This document shows positions 35,114 to 44,026 of a DNA stretch of 64,000 nucleotides, in pieces. The position numbers and the translations under genes were made by a program. Within the stretch, counting starts at the first letter, position 1. The number at the start of each line of letters is the position of its first letter. The notes beneath the pieces were generated by a model, which was not told the DNA's origin, searched no databases, and saw nothing but the letters and a program-made list of their open reading frames with translations. This stretch comes from Agrobacterium vaccinii (GTDB taxonomy: Bacteria; Pseudomonadota; Alphaproteobacteria; Rhizobiales; Rhizobiaceae), in NCBI RefSeq assembly GCF_021310995.1, contig NZ_CP054150.1, forward strand, positions 2,170,001 through 2,234,000. The letters run 5' to 3'.

Positions 35114-36031
35114 ATGGGCGGACGGTTTCTTTCTATCGGCGAATGCATGGTGGAGCTTTCGCAGGCGGGCGATGGACTGCTGCGCAAGGGCTTTGCCGGA
35201 GATACGCTCAATACCGCCTGGTATGCCCGTGCCTGCCTGCCCGCAGACTGGACGGTGGATTACTTCACCGCACTGGGCGACGATCCACTTTCCCAGGAAA
35301 TGCTCGACTTCATCCAAGCAGCGGGCATCGAAACCGCCAACGTTTCGCGCATCAAAGGCGGCACGCCGGGGCTTTACCTCATCAACCTCAAGGATGGCGA
35401 GCGCACCTTCAGCTACTGGCGCAGCACGGCTGCGGCACGCCAGCTTGCCACCGATGCCGATCATCTCCGAGGCACGATCGAGGCGGCAGACCTCATCTAT
35501 TTCTCCGGCATCACGCTGGCCATTCTCGCGACACCCAACGCCGTCGATACGTTTCTTGCAGAAATGCGCCGCGCCAAGGCCGCGGGCAGACGCGTGGTGT
35601 TCGATCCCAACATCCGGCCTCGCCTCTGGTCCGACCGGCAAACCATGCTGGATACCATTACCCATGGCGCCCGTGCAGCGACCTTGGTCATGCCAAGTTT
35701 CGATGACGAAGCGGGCAATTTCGGCGATACCAATGTCGAGGCGACCATTGCCCGCTACCGCGCGCTTGGCGTGCGCGACATCGTCGTCAAAGACGGCGCA
35801 AGGGGCGCGACGCTCGATTTCGATGGTGAACGCTCCCACGCAACCGCTGTGCAATCAGCCTCGGTTGTCGATACGACCAGCGCCGGTGACAGTTTCAACG
35901 GCGCATTCCTGTCGAAACTGGTGGCGGGCGCTGCCCCTCAAGACGCCGCAGCCTTTGCCGCAAAAGCAGCCGCCACCGTCATCGGCCACCACGGCGCGCT
36001 GATCGACCCGGCCTTGCTGCCGAAGGGCTGA
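35114..36031 (+). CDS. kdgK: PfkB-family sugar kinase, likely 2-keto-3-deoxygluconate kinase
   Basis: A 305-residue ribokinase-fold kinase. FLSIGECMVELSQ at the start, FAGDTLNTAWYARACLP and YFTALGDDPLS follow the KDG kinase pattern. FDPNIRPRLW and the anion-hole signature DTTSAGDSFNGAFL near residue 250, with the catalytic Asp, complete the fold. It should phosphorylate 2-keto-3-deoxygluconate in the Entner-Doudoroff or uronate routes; the sugar is inferred. GGGAGG lies seven bases before the ATG. Its stop codon overlaps a candidate PHO box for the next gene. Confidence 0.85.
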   Translation: MGGRFLSIGECMVELSQAGDGLLRKGFAGDTLNTAWYARACLPADWTVDYFTALGDDPLSQEMLDFIQAAGIETANVSRIKGGTPGLYLINLKDGERTFSYWRSTAAARQLATDADHLRGTIEAADLIYFSGITLAILATPNAVDTFLAEMRRAKAAGRRVVFDPNIRPRLWSDRQTMLDTITHGARAATLVMPSFDDEAGNFGDTNVEATIARYRALGVRDIVVKDGARGATLDFDGERSHATAVQSASVVDTTSAGDSFNGAFLSKLVAGAAPQDAAAFAAKAAATVIGHHGALIDPALLPKG

Positions 36032-36045
36032 CATCAAGCTGTAAC
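36028..36045 (+). promoter_or_regulatory. candidate PHO box before the glycosyltransferase gene
   Basis: CTGACAT-CAAG-CTGTAAC fits the 7-4-7 direct-repeat layout bound by PhoB (CTGTCAT, four bases, CTGTCAC) with two differences in 14. It lies 66-83 bases upstream of the ATG at 36111. Confidence 0.5.
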
Positions 36046-36110
36046 ATGCCTGCCGCATACACGCTAAAGTCCGGCCCAGCTCCGGGATTCGCTAGTGCGG
36101 GGGTCAATGC

Positions 36111-37160
36111 ATGACCAGAATTACCATCGTCACCGATGCCTGGCATCCACAGGTCAACGGCGTCGTGCGCTCCATCGAAAACACTAATGCCGAACTGGAG
36201 CGCATGGGCGTAGAGGTCTGCATGGTGACGCCGCAGAGCTTTCATTCCGTTCCCTGCCCCACCTACCCCGAAATCCGCCTTTCCGTTGCCAGCTATCGCC
36301 GTGTTTCCAAGGAAATCGAGAAAAGCCAGCCGTCCTATGTGCATATCGCCACCGAAGGGCCGTTGGGCTTCATGGCACGCCGCTGGTGCATCAAGCACGG
36401 CATGCGCTTTTCGACTAGCTACCACACGCGCTTTCCCGAATATGTCGCGGCCCGCTTTCCTATCCCTGAAAGCTGGCTTTATGGCTTCGTGCGCTGGTTC
36501 CACAATGGCGGCAGCGCCTGCATGGTGGCGACGCCCAGCCTTGAGACGGAACTGAACGCCCGTGGCGTCAGAAATCTCAAACGCTGGAGCCGCGGCATCG
36601 ACGCCGCGCAGTTTTTCCCGCGCGAGAAAGTCGCCCGCCCCTTCGACCTGCCACGCCCCATCTACATGACGGTTGGTCGGGTCTCGGTGGAAAAGAACCT
36701 GCCGGAATTTCTCGACCTAGATCTACCCGGCTCGAAAGTCGTCGTGGGCGATGGCCCGGCGCGCGCCGACCTTCAGAACAAATACCCCGATGTGCTTTTT
36801 ACAGGCGTGAAAACCGGCAGGAAATTGGCCGAAGCCTATGCCCAGGCCGATGTCTTCGTGTTTCCTTCCAAGACGGATACCTTCGGCAACACCATTCTGG
36901 AAGCGCTGGCCAGCGGCGTGCCCGTCGCAGCTTTTCCGGTGACCGGCCCCATCGACATTCTGGGCGGTCACACTAAGGCGGGAGCGCTGAGCGAAGACCT
37001 GCGCACGGCCTGCCTTGCCGCGTTGGAATGCTCCCCGGACGCAGCACTTGCGCTCTCCCGCTCCTATTCCTGGGAAACGGCATCCCGGCAATTCCTGAAC
37101 AACGTCACCTCGGCTGCCAGCAGCGGCGTGCCGGAATTCTACGCAACATCGCCGGCGTAA
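36111..37160 (+). CDS. GT4 glycosyltransferase, possible Agt-type glycolipid synthase
   Basis: A 349-residue GT-B glycosyltransferase. Its start, ITIVTDAWHPQVNGVVRSIE, and HIATEGPLGFMAR near residue 80, then STSYHTRFPEY near 103, follow the GT4 pattern of lipid mannosyl/glucosyltransferases. The donor-site motif is FPSKTDTFGNTILEALASG near 255-275 with the acidic residue of the EX7E motif. From memory it resembles Agt (Atu2297) of A. fabrum, which makes glucosyl- and glucuronosyl-diacylglycerol when phosphate is scarce. The candidate PHO box fits this, but both points are inference. There is no signal peptide; such enzymes sit on the inner face of the membrane. Confidence 0.82.
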   Translation: MTRITIVTDAWHPQVNGVVRSIENTNAELERMGVEVCMVTPQSFHSVPCPTYPEIRLSVASYRRVSKEIEKSQPSYVHIATEGPLGFMARRWCIKHGMRFSTSYHTRFPEYVAARFPIPESWLYGFVRWFHNGGSACMVATPSLETELNARGVRNLKRWSRGIDAAQFFPREKVARPFDLPRPIYMTVGRVSVEKNLPEFLDLDLPGSKVVVGDGPARADLQNKYPDVLFTGVKTGRKLAEAYAQADVFVFPSKTDTFGNTILEALASGVPVAAFPVTGPIDILGGHTKAGALSEDLRTACLAALECSPDAALALSRSYSWETASRQFLNNVTSAASSGVPEFYATSPA

Positions 37161-37346
37161 GGCCGCAAGCACGGTGAAATCTGGACGCGCCGCGCATTTT
37201 TAGCCGCAAGCGTCTGGACGAACTCCGCTTGTCCTGTCACAAGGCGTGCGGGATGCGACTGCCGCTATCTATAGAGCGGGGTCGGGCTGCTGATTGACGT
37301 CAGGCGGCTGCCGCGAGTTTACGCTGGCCGTCCTTTTCAAAATCCA

Positions 37347-37955
37347 TCACCATGCGCCAGTCAGCGGATTTCCCACAAGCGGAATTGTCCGGCTTTTACC
37401 GTTGCTATCGCTGACAGAAATGGATGGCTGCATCTGCTTGGGCGATTTGCGAAACCATCCCGCTGCGATGGATGCGAGATCGCCGACCATGCCGTGCTTG
37501 CGCCAGTCGGCAAAACGGCGGGCGGTCGCTTCCGGCTCGGACTTGTAGAAGAAGTCACCGGACTGGCTGAGATCGTTGATGGACGGTGCCATAGATGACA
37601 GTGGCGTTTGAAACATTTTCGCCGGTATGGAGAGCCCCGCCGCCGCCTGCGTAAACGCCGGGGCCATGAAATCGATCGCCCAGCCATCCGCCTCCAGCCA
37701 GCAGTGAAAATTCTCGCCTGCACCGGTCACATGACCATCGTCGCGATGATCAGCGAACAGCAGGTTTGTGCCACCGAGATTATAAGCCGCCAACCCACCC
37801 TTCGGCTTGGCCTTCACCTTGTAATGATGCTCCAAAATGAACGCTCCAAAGGTGCTGAAAAACATCGAAGCGGTTGCTGGATCGGCATTTTCGTTGATCA
37901 GCAGGCTGTTGATGACGCGGTAGATGCGATGATAATCGGTCTGCTTGATCAGCAT
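37347..37955 (-). CDS. DUF2026 family protein
   Basis: A 202-residue protein starting MLIKQTDYHRIYRVINSLL. The conserved segments FFSTFGAFILEHHY near residue 33, AAYNLGGTNLLFAD near 55 and FHCWLEADGWAIDFMAP near 83 match DUF2026. The H-C-W and D residues suggest a transglutaminase/papain-like site, but no function is known. No signal peptide. TGAGGA lies before the ATG. It is transcribed toward the end of the glycosyltransferase gene and has no evident partner. Confidence 0.75.
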   Translation of the reverse strand: MLIKQTDYHRIYRVINSLLINENADPATASMFFSTFGAFILEHHYKVKAKPKGGLAAYNLGGTNLLFADHRDDGHVTGAGENFHCWLEADGWAIDFMAPAFTQAAAGLSIPAKMFQTPLSSMAPSINDLSQSGDFFYKSEPEATARRFADWRKHGMVGDLASIAAGWFRKSPKQMQPSISVSDSNGKSRTIPLVGNPLTGAW

Positions 37956-38023
37956 GATAAGTCCTCAAGAAATATTATCGATGCCTGCAACAGCGCTATG
38001 CCCGCGGCTCCGAGCCGTACGGG

Positions 38024-38488
38024 CTACGGTGTTTGAATGCGGAGATGGTTCGATGGACTGCGTTGAACGAACTCGGCTTCGACGTGCCGGAGCACTTTGC
38101 GTTGACCCGCGAAAGGCACCATTGTCAACGCCTCGGTGAAGGACACCCAACGGAACTCGCTGTGCTCTTCATTGATCGTGACGTCCGCACCAGCGTCGAC
38201 AAATCCCACGAAAACCGGAAGCATGCTGATGGCATTGCGGTCTGCCTCGTAGAACTGCTCGCAAATATCAGCAGAATACAGCTGTTGGCAGACCAGTCCC
38301 GTCTCTTCCTTCACTTCTCGCAGCGCTGTCTGCCATGCGGTTTCCCCGTCTTCGATACCGCCCGCAATCTGGCACCACTCACCGACCAACGTATGGTTCC
38401 GGCGCAGCAACAACACCTGATGGCCGTTGGAAACTTCGCGGATTATGACAACCGATACCGCGAAACAACGGATTGGAATGTCAGCCAT
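38024..38488 (-). CDS. NUDIX hydrolase
   Basis: A 154-residue protein with a near-complete Nudix box, GGIEDGETAWQTALREVKEE then TGL, at about residues 42-64. It is a MutT-like pyrophosphohydrolase; LLLRRNHTLVGEWCQIAGG is the usual run-up. Substrate unknown. The ATG at 38488 has GGAG eight bases upstream; a GTG three codons earlier is possible. It starts 23 bases after the der stop codon on the same strand, so it is probably the last gene of the TPR-der-nudix unit. Confidence 0.85.
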   Translation of the reverse strand: MADIPIRCFAVSVVIIREVSNGHQVLLLRRNHTLVGEWCQIAGGIEDGETAWQTALREVKEETGLVCQQLYSADICEQFYEADRNAISMLPVFVGFVDAGADVTINEEHSEFRWVSFTEALTMVPFAGQRKVLRHVEAEFVQRSPSNHLRIQTP

Positions 38489-38511
38489 GAATTTCACTCC
38501 GTCGATGAAGC

Positions 38512-39951
38512 TTACCGCCTCTTCTTCGCCTTGCTCTCGAACGGATTATCCGAACCCCGATAATGCACGCGGATCGGCACGCCGGGCATGTCGAAATCCT
38601 TGCGCAGATTGTTGACGAGATAGCGTGTGTAGGATTCCGGGATCGATTCCGGGCGTGTGCAGGAAATCATGAATGCGGGCGGGCGAGCCTTGACCTGCGT
38701 CATGTATTTGAGACGCAGGCGGCGACCGGAGACCGCCGGTGGTGGATGCTGGGTGACCTGAGCATCCAGCCATTTGTTGAGCTTGGCGGTGGAAATGCGG
38801 CGGTTCCAGATTTTGTCGGTGTCGATGATGTTCTGCATCAACCGGTCGAGGCCGTAGCCGGAATGGCCGGACATGGGCACGGCGCGGATGCCGCGCGCCT
38901 GCGGCAGGAGACGCTCGGTCTTTTCACGCAGGTCGGCCAGGAATGCTTGGGGATCTTCGACCAGATCCCACTTGTTGAAGGCTAGCACGGCAGCGCGGCC
39001 CTCACGTAGCACCAGATCGACCAGCTGCAAATCCTGCTTTTCGAAGGGGATTGTCGAATCGAAGACGATGACAACGGTTTCGGCAAAGCGGATGGAGCGG
39101 AGAGAATCCGCGACCGAAAGCTTTTCCAGCTTCTCTGTGACGCGCGCCTTGCGGCGCATGCCCGCCGTATCGAACATCTTGATGGTGCGGCCACGCCAGT
39201 CCCATTCGACGGAGATGCTGTCGCGGGTAATGCCTGCTTCCGGGCCGGTCAGAAGGCGCTCTTCACCAAGATACCGGTTGATCAGCGTCGATTTTCCCGC
39301 ATTCGGGCGGCCGATGATGGCCACGCGCAGCGGCTTGGTCTCGTCGTAAACAGGCTCTTCTTCTTCCTCGTCTTCCTCGCCATCAAGATCACCGTGGCGC
39401 AGGACGACATCGGTTTCGGCCTCGTCAAAATCATCCTCCGGCGGAAACGCCACGTACTCGCCGATGGCGGCAACGATGGCATCGCGAAGGTCGATCATGC
39501 CCTGACCGTGTTCTGCGGAGATCGGGCATGGCTCGCCAAGGCCGAGCGTATAGGCATCGTAGAAACCACCGTCGGAGCCGCGCGCTTCCGACTTGTTGGC
39601 CACCAGCACCACCGGCTTGCCACGACGGCGCAGCATTTCGCCCAGAGTTTCATCGGCAGGCGTCAGGCCGAATTTGGCATCGACCACGAACAGGGTCAGA
39701 TCGGCCTCTTCGATCGCCTCTTCCGTCTGTGCCCACATGCGACCTTGCAGCGTGTCAGGCGCGGATTGCTCCAGACCGGCGGTATCGATGATCGTAAAAC
39801 GAAGGTCGATGAGTTTCGCATCGCCCGGACGGCGGTCACGGGTAACGCCCGGTGTGTCATCGACAAGCGCCAGCTTTTTGCCAACCAGACGGTTGAACAG
39901 CGTGGACTTGCCAACATTGGGACGCCCGACTATGGCGACGGTGAAACTCAT
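38512..39951 (-). CDS. der: ribosome assembly GTPase Der (EngA)
   Basis: A 479-residue protein with two tandem GTPase domains, an arrangement unique to Der. The first P-loop is GRPNVGKST at residues 8-16 with DTAGLE and NKSEARG; the second is GRPNAGKST near residue 214 with [11 protein letters not shown] and NKWD. Between them lies an acidic linker ([12 protein letters not shown]). The C-terminal KH-like domain ([18 protein letters not shown]) binds RNA. Der is needed for 50S ribosome assembly. The ribosome site is weak. It follows the TPR gene by 35 bases on the same strand. Confidence 0.96.
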   Translation of the reverse strand: MSFTVAIVGRPNVGKSTLFNRLVGKKLALVDDTPGVTRDRRPGDAKLIDLRFTIIDTAGLEQSAPDTLQGRMWAQTEEAIEEADLTLFVVDAKFGLTPADETLGEMLRRRGKPVVLVANKSEARGSDGGFYDAYTLGLGEPCPISAEHGQGMIDLRDAIVAAIGEYVAFPPEDDFDEAETDVVLRHGDLDGEEDEEEEEPVYDETKPLRVAIIGRPNAGKSTLINRYLGEERLLTGPEAGITRDSISVEWDWRGRTIKMFDTAGMRRKARVTEKLEKLSVADSLRSIRFAETVVIVFDSTIPFEKQDLQLVDLVLREGRAAVLAFNKWDLVEDPQAFLADLREKTERLLPQARGIRAVPMSGHSGYGLDRLMQNIIDTDKIWNRRISTAKLNKWLDAQVTQHPPPAVSGRRLRLKYMTQVKARPPAFMISCTRPESIPESYTRYLVNNLRKDFDMPGVPIRVHYRGSDNPFESKAKKRR

Positions 39952-39986
39952 GGGGAAACCCTAACTTGAATAACTGAGGCGCGAAT

Positions 39987-40658
39987 TTACGCTGCCTTGC
40001 CGGATGCGGCAATATTGTCGAGCATGATCTGCGCGCGGCTGGTGACATTACGCGGCGCCTGAACATCTGCGGTGATCTGCTCGAACCACTGCTTTGCCTT
40101 GGCGAAATCGCCCGCCTTGTAAGCGGAAAGACCCAGCGCTTCCCGTGCGGAGTTGCGCATGGCCTGCCCCTCGCCCGTCAGCACTTCCGCCTGCGCCGAA
40201 ACCTGCTCATAAGTGCCGGTGTCAACCAAGAGCCATGCAGCGCGAACCTTGGCAGTATCGCGGAAGACCTGCGGAGCACTGTTGTCGTTACCGATGGCGG
40301 TGAAGGCAGCGATGGCGCCAGCAGCATCACCCTTTTGGGCCAGAAGCGTGGCGGACCGGAACTTGGCGAGAACCGGATAGGATCCGTGGCCTGCCGTTTC
40401 CAGATCGGAAAAGGCCTTCATCGCTTCGTCGTTCTTGCCTTCCTGCGCCAGCTTCAGCGCGGTGGCAAACTGGTCGCCGGAGGCCGATGCGCGGCTGGTG
40501 TTCCAATATTCATAGATACCGGCACCCACAGAGCCCAGAACGATCAGTACCGCGGCACCAACGACGACGATGCCGTAGCGTCCCCAGAAATTGTTGAACT
40601 GCTCCGAACGAATCTGCTCGTTTACTTCGCGGATGAAGGTGTCATTCTCGTTCGCCAT
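39987..40658 (-). CDS. TPR-like membrane protein, YfgM type
   Basis: A 223-residue protein with a cytoplasmic N-terminus (MANENDTFIREVNEQIRSEQ), one membrane helix at about residues 27-49 (YGIVVVGAAVLIVLGSVGAG) and a periplasmic tetratricopeptide domain (ATALKLAQEGKNDEAMKAFS and further helical pairs). This is the TPR_21/YfgM layout. In E. coli YfgM works with SecYEG and periplasmic chaperones and its gene is near der. The same neighbourhood here supports the call. GGAG lies six bases before the ATG at 40658. Confidence 0.85.
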   Translation of the reverse strand: MANENDTFIREVNEQIRSEQFNNFWGRYGIVVVGAAVLIVLGSVGAGIYEYWNTSRASASGDQFATALKLAQEGKNDEAMKAFSDLETAGHGSYPVLAKFRSATLLAQKGDAAGAIAAFTAIGNDNSAPQVFRDTAKVRAAWLLVDTGTYEQVSAQAEVLTGEGQAMRNSAREALGLSAYKAGDFAKAKQWFEQITADVQAPRNVTSRAQIMLDNIAASGKAA

Positions 40659-40738
40659 CGAATTCTCCGTTACCCGCACCGGAACAGTTGCCGTTCATTC
40701 GGTCTGCGGACATGCCAACGCCCTTTGTCGCGACCAGC

Positions 40739-40770
40739 AAAAAGGCCAGCCACGATCATTGGTCGGCCTT
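40739..40770 (-). terminator. terminator after the NnrU-family gene
   Basis: On the minus strand AAGGCC pairs with GGCCTT (40742-40747 with 40765-40770), extended by an imperfect inner stem, and is followed by TTTTT. A second hairpin (TTTTCCCCT / AGGGGAAAA, 40779-40803) lies directly after the nnrU-type stop codon. Confidence 0.6.
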
Positions 40771-40812
40771 CTAGCCTATTTTCCCCTATATGTAAGGGGA
40801 AAAGTCAATTTC

Positions 40813-41397
40813 TTACATCGCGATAGGCTGCACACCAATCAACCATTCGTGCAGCTTCCAGATGAAAGCCGCCCACAACACGATGCCGAGCACCACAGCG
40901 GCAATATCGTAACGCGCCGAAACGAACGCGCGGCTGACCACTTCACCGGCGCGCGCGCGACGCTTCAAGAGGACGCGCATGACCACGCCCCACGCCAGAA
41001 ACGATGCAAACAGGATCACGGACGAGGTCTCGCCATTGGCCAGAAGATGCGACGTCGCCCATATCTTGACCGCAAGGATCAGCGGATGCTTGGTTTTGGC
41101 AACGATATGACCAGCAGGCAGGCAGCCTGCGGCCAGACAGATCATCGCAAACAGCATCAACGTCAGCGCGATATGGCTCATCCAGACCGGCGGATAATAC
41201 AGCATGCCCGTAACCTGCCGCGCCTGATCGAATGAATAGGCAACCAGCAGAATGGCGAGTATGCTGACCAGCGAGTAGACGATTTTCCAAGGAGTTGCGC
41301 CCAGGCGGGCAATCATACCATCACGCCAAGCGGGCGCGATGAATCGCAACGAATGCGTAACAAAGAAAAACACGAGACAGAGAATCAGCAGCAGCAT
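40813..41397 (-). CDS. NnrU-family membrane protein
   Basis: A 194-residue inner-membrane protein with five or six hydrophobic segments. LLILCLVFFFVTHSLRF at the start, then VWMSHIALTLMLFAMICLAA, and KHPLILAVKIWATSHLLANG are the NnrU hallmarks, including the paired His residues (HSLRF, KHPL, SHLL). NnrU relatives occur near nitrite/nitric oxide reductase genes in denitrifiers and near isoprenoid/heme genes elsewhere; the exact role is not known. GGGGAG lies six bases before the ATG. It is divergent from the polysaccharide deacetylase gene. Confidence 0.85.
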   Translation of the reverse strand: MLLLILCLVFFFVTHSLRFIAPAWRDGMIARLGATPWKIVYSLVSILAILLVAYSFDQARQVTGMLYYPPVWMSHIALTLMLFAMICLAAGCLPAGHIVAKTKHPLILAVKIWATSHLLANGETSSVILFASFLAWGVVMRVLLKRRARAGEVVSRAFVSARYDIAAVVLGIVLWAAFIWKLHEWLIGVQPIAM

Positions 41398-41531
41398 GTA
41401 GCGCTCCCCAGCGGTGCGAAAAAGACATGCTAGGGAAGTATGGCGAAAACCGCAAAATTGCCAGACAAATCAAAGCTTCGCCTTATTACCGCGTCAAAAG
41501 GCCTCTGCCTTCCCATAGAATGTGGTCAATC

Positions 41532-42515
41532 ATGTTTCGTACCTTTGCTGTTTTAAGTCTTTCATTGTCCGTTGCCCTGCCTGCCCTCGCGCAAACAGAC
41601 GAGAAGCCGAAGCAACTCGTCCTGGTGTCTTTCGATGGCGCGGGCGATAACGCGTTGTGGACACGCAGCCGCGAGACCGCAAAAGAAGTCGGCGCGCATT
41701 TCACCTATTTCCTCGCCTGCACGCTGGTCATGGACCGCAAGACCAGCGCTAAAAGCTATCAGGGACCGGGGCAGAAAACCGGGCGATCAAACGTCGGCTT
41801 CGGGCAGTCCATCGACGAAGTCGAAACCCGCCTTGGCAACATCTGGGCAGCGAAACAGGAAGGCCACGAAATCGCCAACCACACCTGCGGCCATTTCGAC
41901 GGTGGCAACTGGACGACAGACGAATGGGACGCCGAGTTCACATCCTTTACCAGCACGCTGGAAAATGCCTGGCAGATGATCGGCAAAAAGGGCGAGGAGC
42001 CGCAAGGCTGGCGCGATTTCGTAAAAGGTATCAACGGCTTTCGTGCACCCTATCTGTCCCAGAGCGACGCCTTGACCACCGCGCAGAAGAAGCACGGTTT
42101 CGTCTATGATGCGACGAGCATCACCAAGGGTCCGGCATGGCCGGTGAAGAAGGACGGCATCGAACATTTCGGTCTGCCGCTCATTCCTGAGGGGCCGAAC
42201 GACCGCCAGATCATCGCCATGGACTACAATCTCTTCGTGCGCCACTCCATGGCCATCGAAAATCGCGAGAAATCAGCGGAGTTCGAAGAGCGCGCCTACC
42301 ACGCCTTCCGCGCCGCCTTCGACAAACAATATGACGGCGAACGCGTCCCCCTCCAGCTCGGCTTCCACTTCGTCAAAATGAACGGCGGCGCGTACTGGAA
42401 TGCGTTCGAGCGGTTGCTGCGCGAAGTCTGCAAGAAGGAAGACGTTGCCTGCGTAAGCTATGCCGAGGCGATGCCGATGATCGAGGCGCGGCGCGGGGCG
42501 AAGTCGGAGGGGTGA
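41532..42515 (+). CDS. exported polysaccharide deacetylase-like protein
   Basis: A 327-residue protein with a signal peptide (MFRTFAVLSLSLSVALPALA, cut near residue 20). LVLVSFDGAGDNALW has the Asp pair position of the NodB fold, GHEIANHTCGHFDGG carries the His-x3-His metal ligands, and GFRAPYLSQS is the usual next motif. It is likely to remove acetyl groups from a wall or surface polysaccharide in the periplasm. Insertion between motifs and a length above 320 residues set it apart from short NodB proteins. The ATG at 41532 has no clear ribosome site; an ATG at 41520 is another choice. Confidence 0.82.
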   Translation: MFRTFAVLSLSLSVALPALAQTDEKPKQLVLVSFDGAGDNALWTRSRETAKEVGAHFTYFLACTLVMDRKTSAKSYQGPGQKTGRSNVGFGQSIDEVETRLGNIWAAKQEGHEIANHTCGHFDGGNWTTDEWDAEFTSFTSTLENAWQMIGKKGEEPQGWRDFVKGINGFRAPYLSQSDALTTAQKKHGFVYDATSITKGPAWPVKKDGIEHFGLPLIPEGPNDRQIIAMDYNLFVRHSMAIENREKSAEFEERAYHAFRAAFDKQYDGERVPLQLGFHFVKMNGGAYWNAFERLLREVCKKEDVACVSYAEAMPMIEARRGAKSEG

Positions 42516-42535
42516 AACTCTCGCGGATGGAAACG

Positions 42536-42566
42536 AAAAAGGGTGGCACATGGCCACCCTTTTTTG
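42536..42566. terminator. bidirectional terminator
   Basis: AAAAAGGGTGGC (42536-42547) and GCCACCCTTTTT (42553-42564) form a perfect 12-base stem around five bases. It gives a T-run on both strands and serves the convergent deacetylase and bacA genes. Confidence 0.9.
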
Positions 42567-42568
42567 TG

Positions 42569-43840
42569 TCAGGTCGGCTTGTTCGCCGCCAACTCACCGT
42601 CTTCCGCCTCACGCTTCAGATAGCGCTGATCGATTTCCGGCAGCGGCTTGTCGTCAATAGCGGCCTCGAAGGCCTTTAGGCGTTTATGGATGGATAGAAG
42701 CTCGATGATCGTTGTCCACGAATTGACCAGATACTGGAAAGAGTTACTGACCTGACCAAACGCCGTGGATATCTGCTGGAATATACCATAGGTAATTTTG
42801 CCCGCGACAATGGTGGGAACCAGCATGAGTAGCAAAAATACCGCATCAGCCTGCAAGTAGAAATAGCGCGCAACGTTGAAGTATAGATAGTGCCAGTACA
42901 TCCGGAAATAGTTCTTTCGGACATTGCCGAAAAGCTCTTTTACGGTCACCGGGTCCGCTCGCTCAGCATGGTCTTCGCCGTAAACAAGCTCTTTACGGTA
43001 AGCAGCTTCAACACGTTGATTTCGGAAATTCAATCCGGGCAATCTAATTCCGGCAGTAGCCAACAGTATGGTGCCAAACGCTGACCATAGAATCGCGAGC
43101 CAGAACAGAGCATGTGGTATTTCGCCGATAATTGGCAACTCAGAGACGTAGCTCGATAGCGAGAACAGAATTGGCAGGAAAACGACGAGCGTCATAACAG
43201 AATTTATAAGCGTAATTCCGAGGCCTTCGACGGTCGCCGAGAACCGCATCGTATCTTCCTGAACGCGCTGCGACGCACCTTCGATGTGACGTAGCTTCTC
43301 CCATTTTGACATGTAGAAGTTGTTCATAGCTGTCCGCCAACGGAAGACATAATGGCTTGTGAAAAAGTCGGTCATGATTGAAACAACCATGCTGAAAAAT
43401 ACCAGCTTGGCGAAACCAATTTGCAGACTGTAGAAATCCCAAGCCGTTATGCCTGGCTGTTTGGCAAGCGCATTCTGAAGCAAATCACCAAAAGGCCGTC
43501 GAAAATTATTAATGACGACGCTGACTTGGACCCCGAAGTACGTAACGGCGATAATCAGAAGGGAACCCCAAATCGACCAGTATTTCCATGGGTGGTCTTT
43601 GGCGGCTACCGTCCAGAATGCACCAAATATGCCAAGGCATGCCGTCAGATACGCGTAGAAATACAGATTGGCAGGTACGATGAAATAGGTGAGATCGAAG
43701 GGTTCTTGCTCAGGCATCACATATCCAAGCGAGGCACCGACAGCCTGAAATACAAGATACCAACCGAAAATAGCGACAAACGCCCAAATCACTGCGGAGG
43801 TGAAAAACAGTTTGGGTTTTGGGAAGAAGGAATGGAACAC
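42569..43840 (-). CDS. bacA: BacA/SbmA peptide transporter
   Basis: A 423-residue inner-membrane protein of the SbmA/BacA family. The start, FHSFFPKPKLFFTSAVIWAF, is almost identical to rhizobial BacA. FGVQVSVVINNFRRPFGDLL and WRTAMNNFYMSKWEKLRHIEG are family segments, and about seven or eight membrane helices are present. BacA imports antimicrobial peptides using the proton gradient, affects very-long-chain fatty acids on lipid A, and is needed for chronic infection of plant cells in Sinorhizobium. It starts with GTG at 43840; GAGAG lies upstream. The gene is AT-richer (about 48% GC in a sampled line) than its neighbours. Confidence 0.93.
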   Translation of the reverse strand: MFHSFFPKPKLFFTSAVIWAFVAIFGWYLVFQAVGASLGYVMPEQEPFDLTYFIVPANLYFYAYLTACLGIFGAFWTVAAKDHPWKYWSIWGSLLIIAVTYFGVQVSVVINNFRRPFGDLLQNALAKQPGITAWDFYSLQIGFAKLVFFSMVVSIMTDFFTSHYVFRWRTAMNNFYMSKWEKLRHIEGASQRVQEDTMRFSATVEGLGITLINSVMTLVVFLPILFSLSSYVSELPIIGEIPHALFWLAILWSAFGTILLATAGIRLPGLNFRNQRVEAAYRKELVYGEDHAERADPVTVKELFGNVRKNYFRMYWHYLYFNVARYFYLQADAVFLLLMLVPTIVAGKITYGIFQQISTAFGQVSNSFQYLVNSWTTIIELLSIHKRLKAFEAAIDDKPLPEIDQRYLKREAEDGELAANKPT

Positions 43841-44026
43841 GTTTTGAACTCTCGCGAGTTTTGAGGTCGGCCATTATTGGCGAAGCAGTTTTGTGGGAAA
43901 CTAGGCCAGAAATCGGTCAGCAGCAATGCGGCAAACGCTAACTTACGAAGATGTAAGATAAATCGACGGTTCGGCAATCATACATTACCAAACCATTACT
44001 TACGGCAAGCCTGCAAGCGTCGAAAA

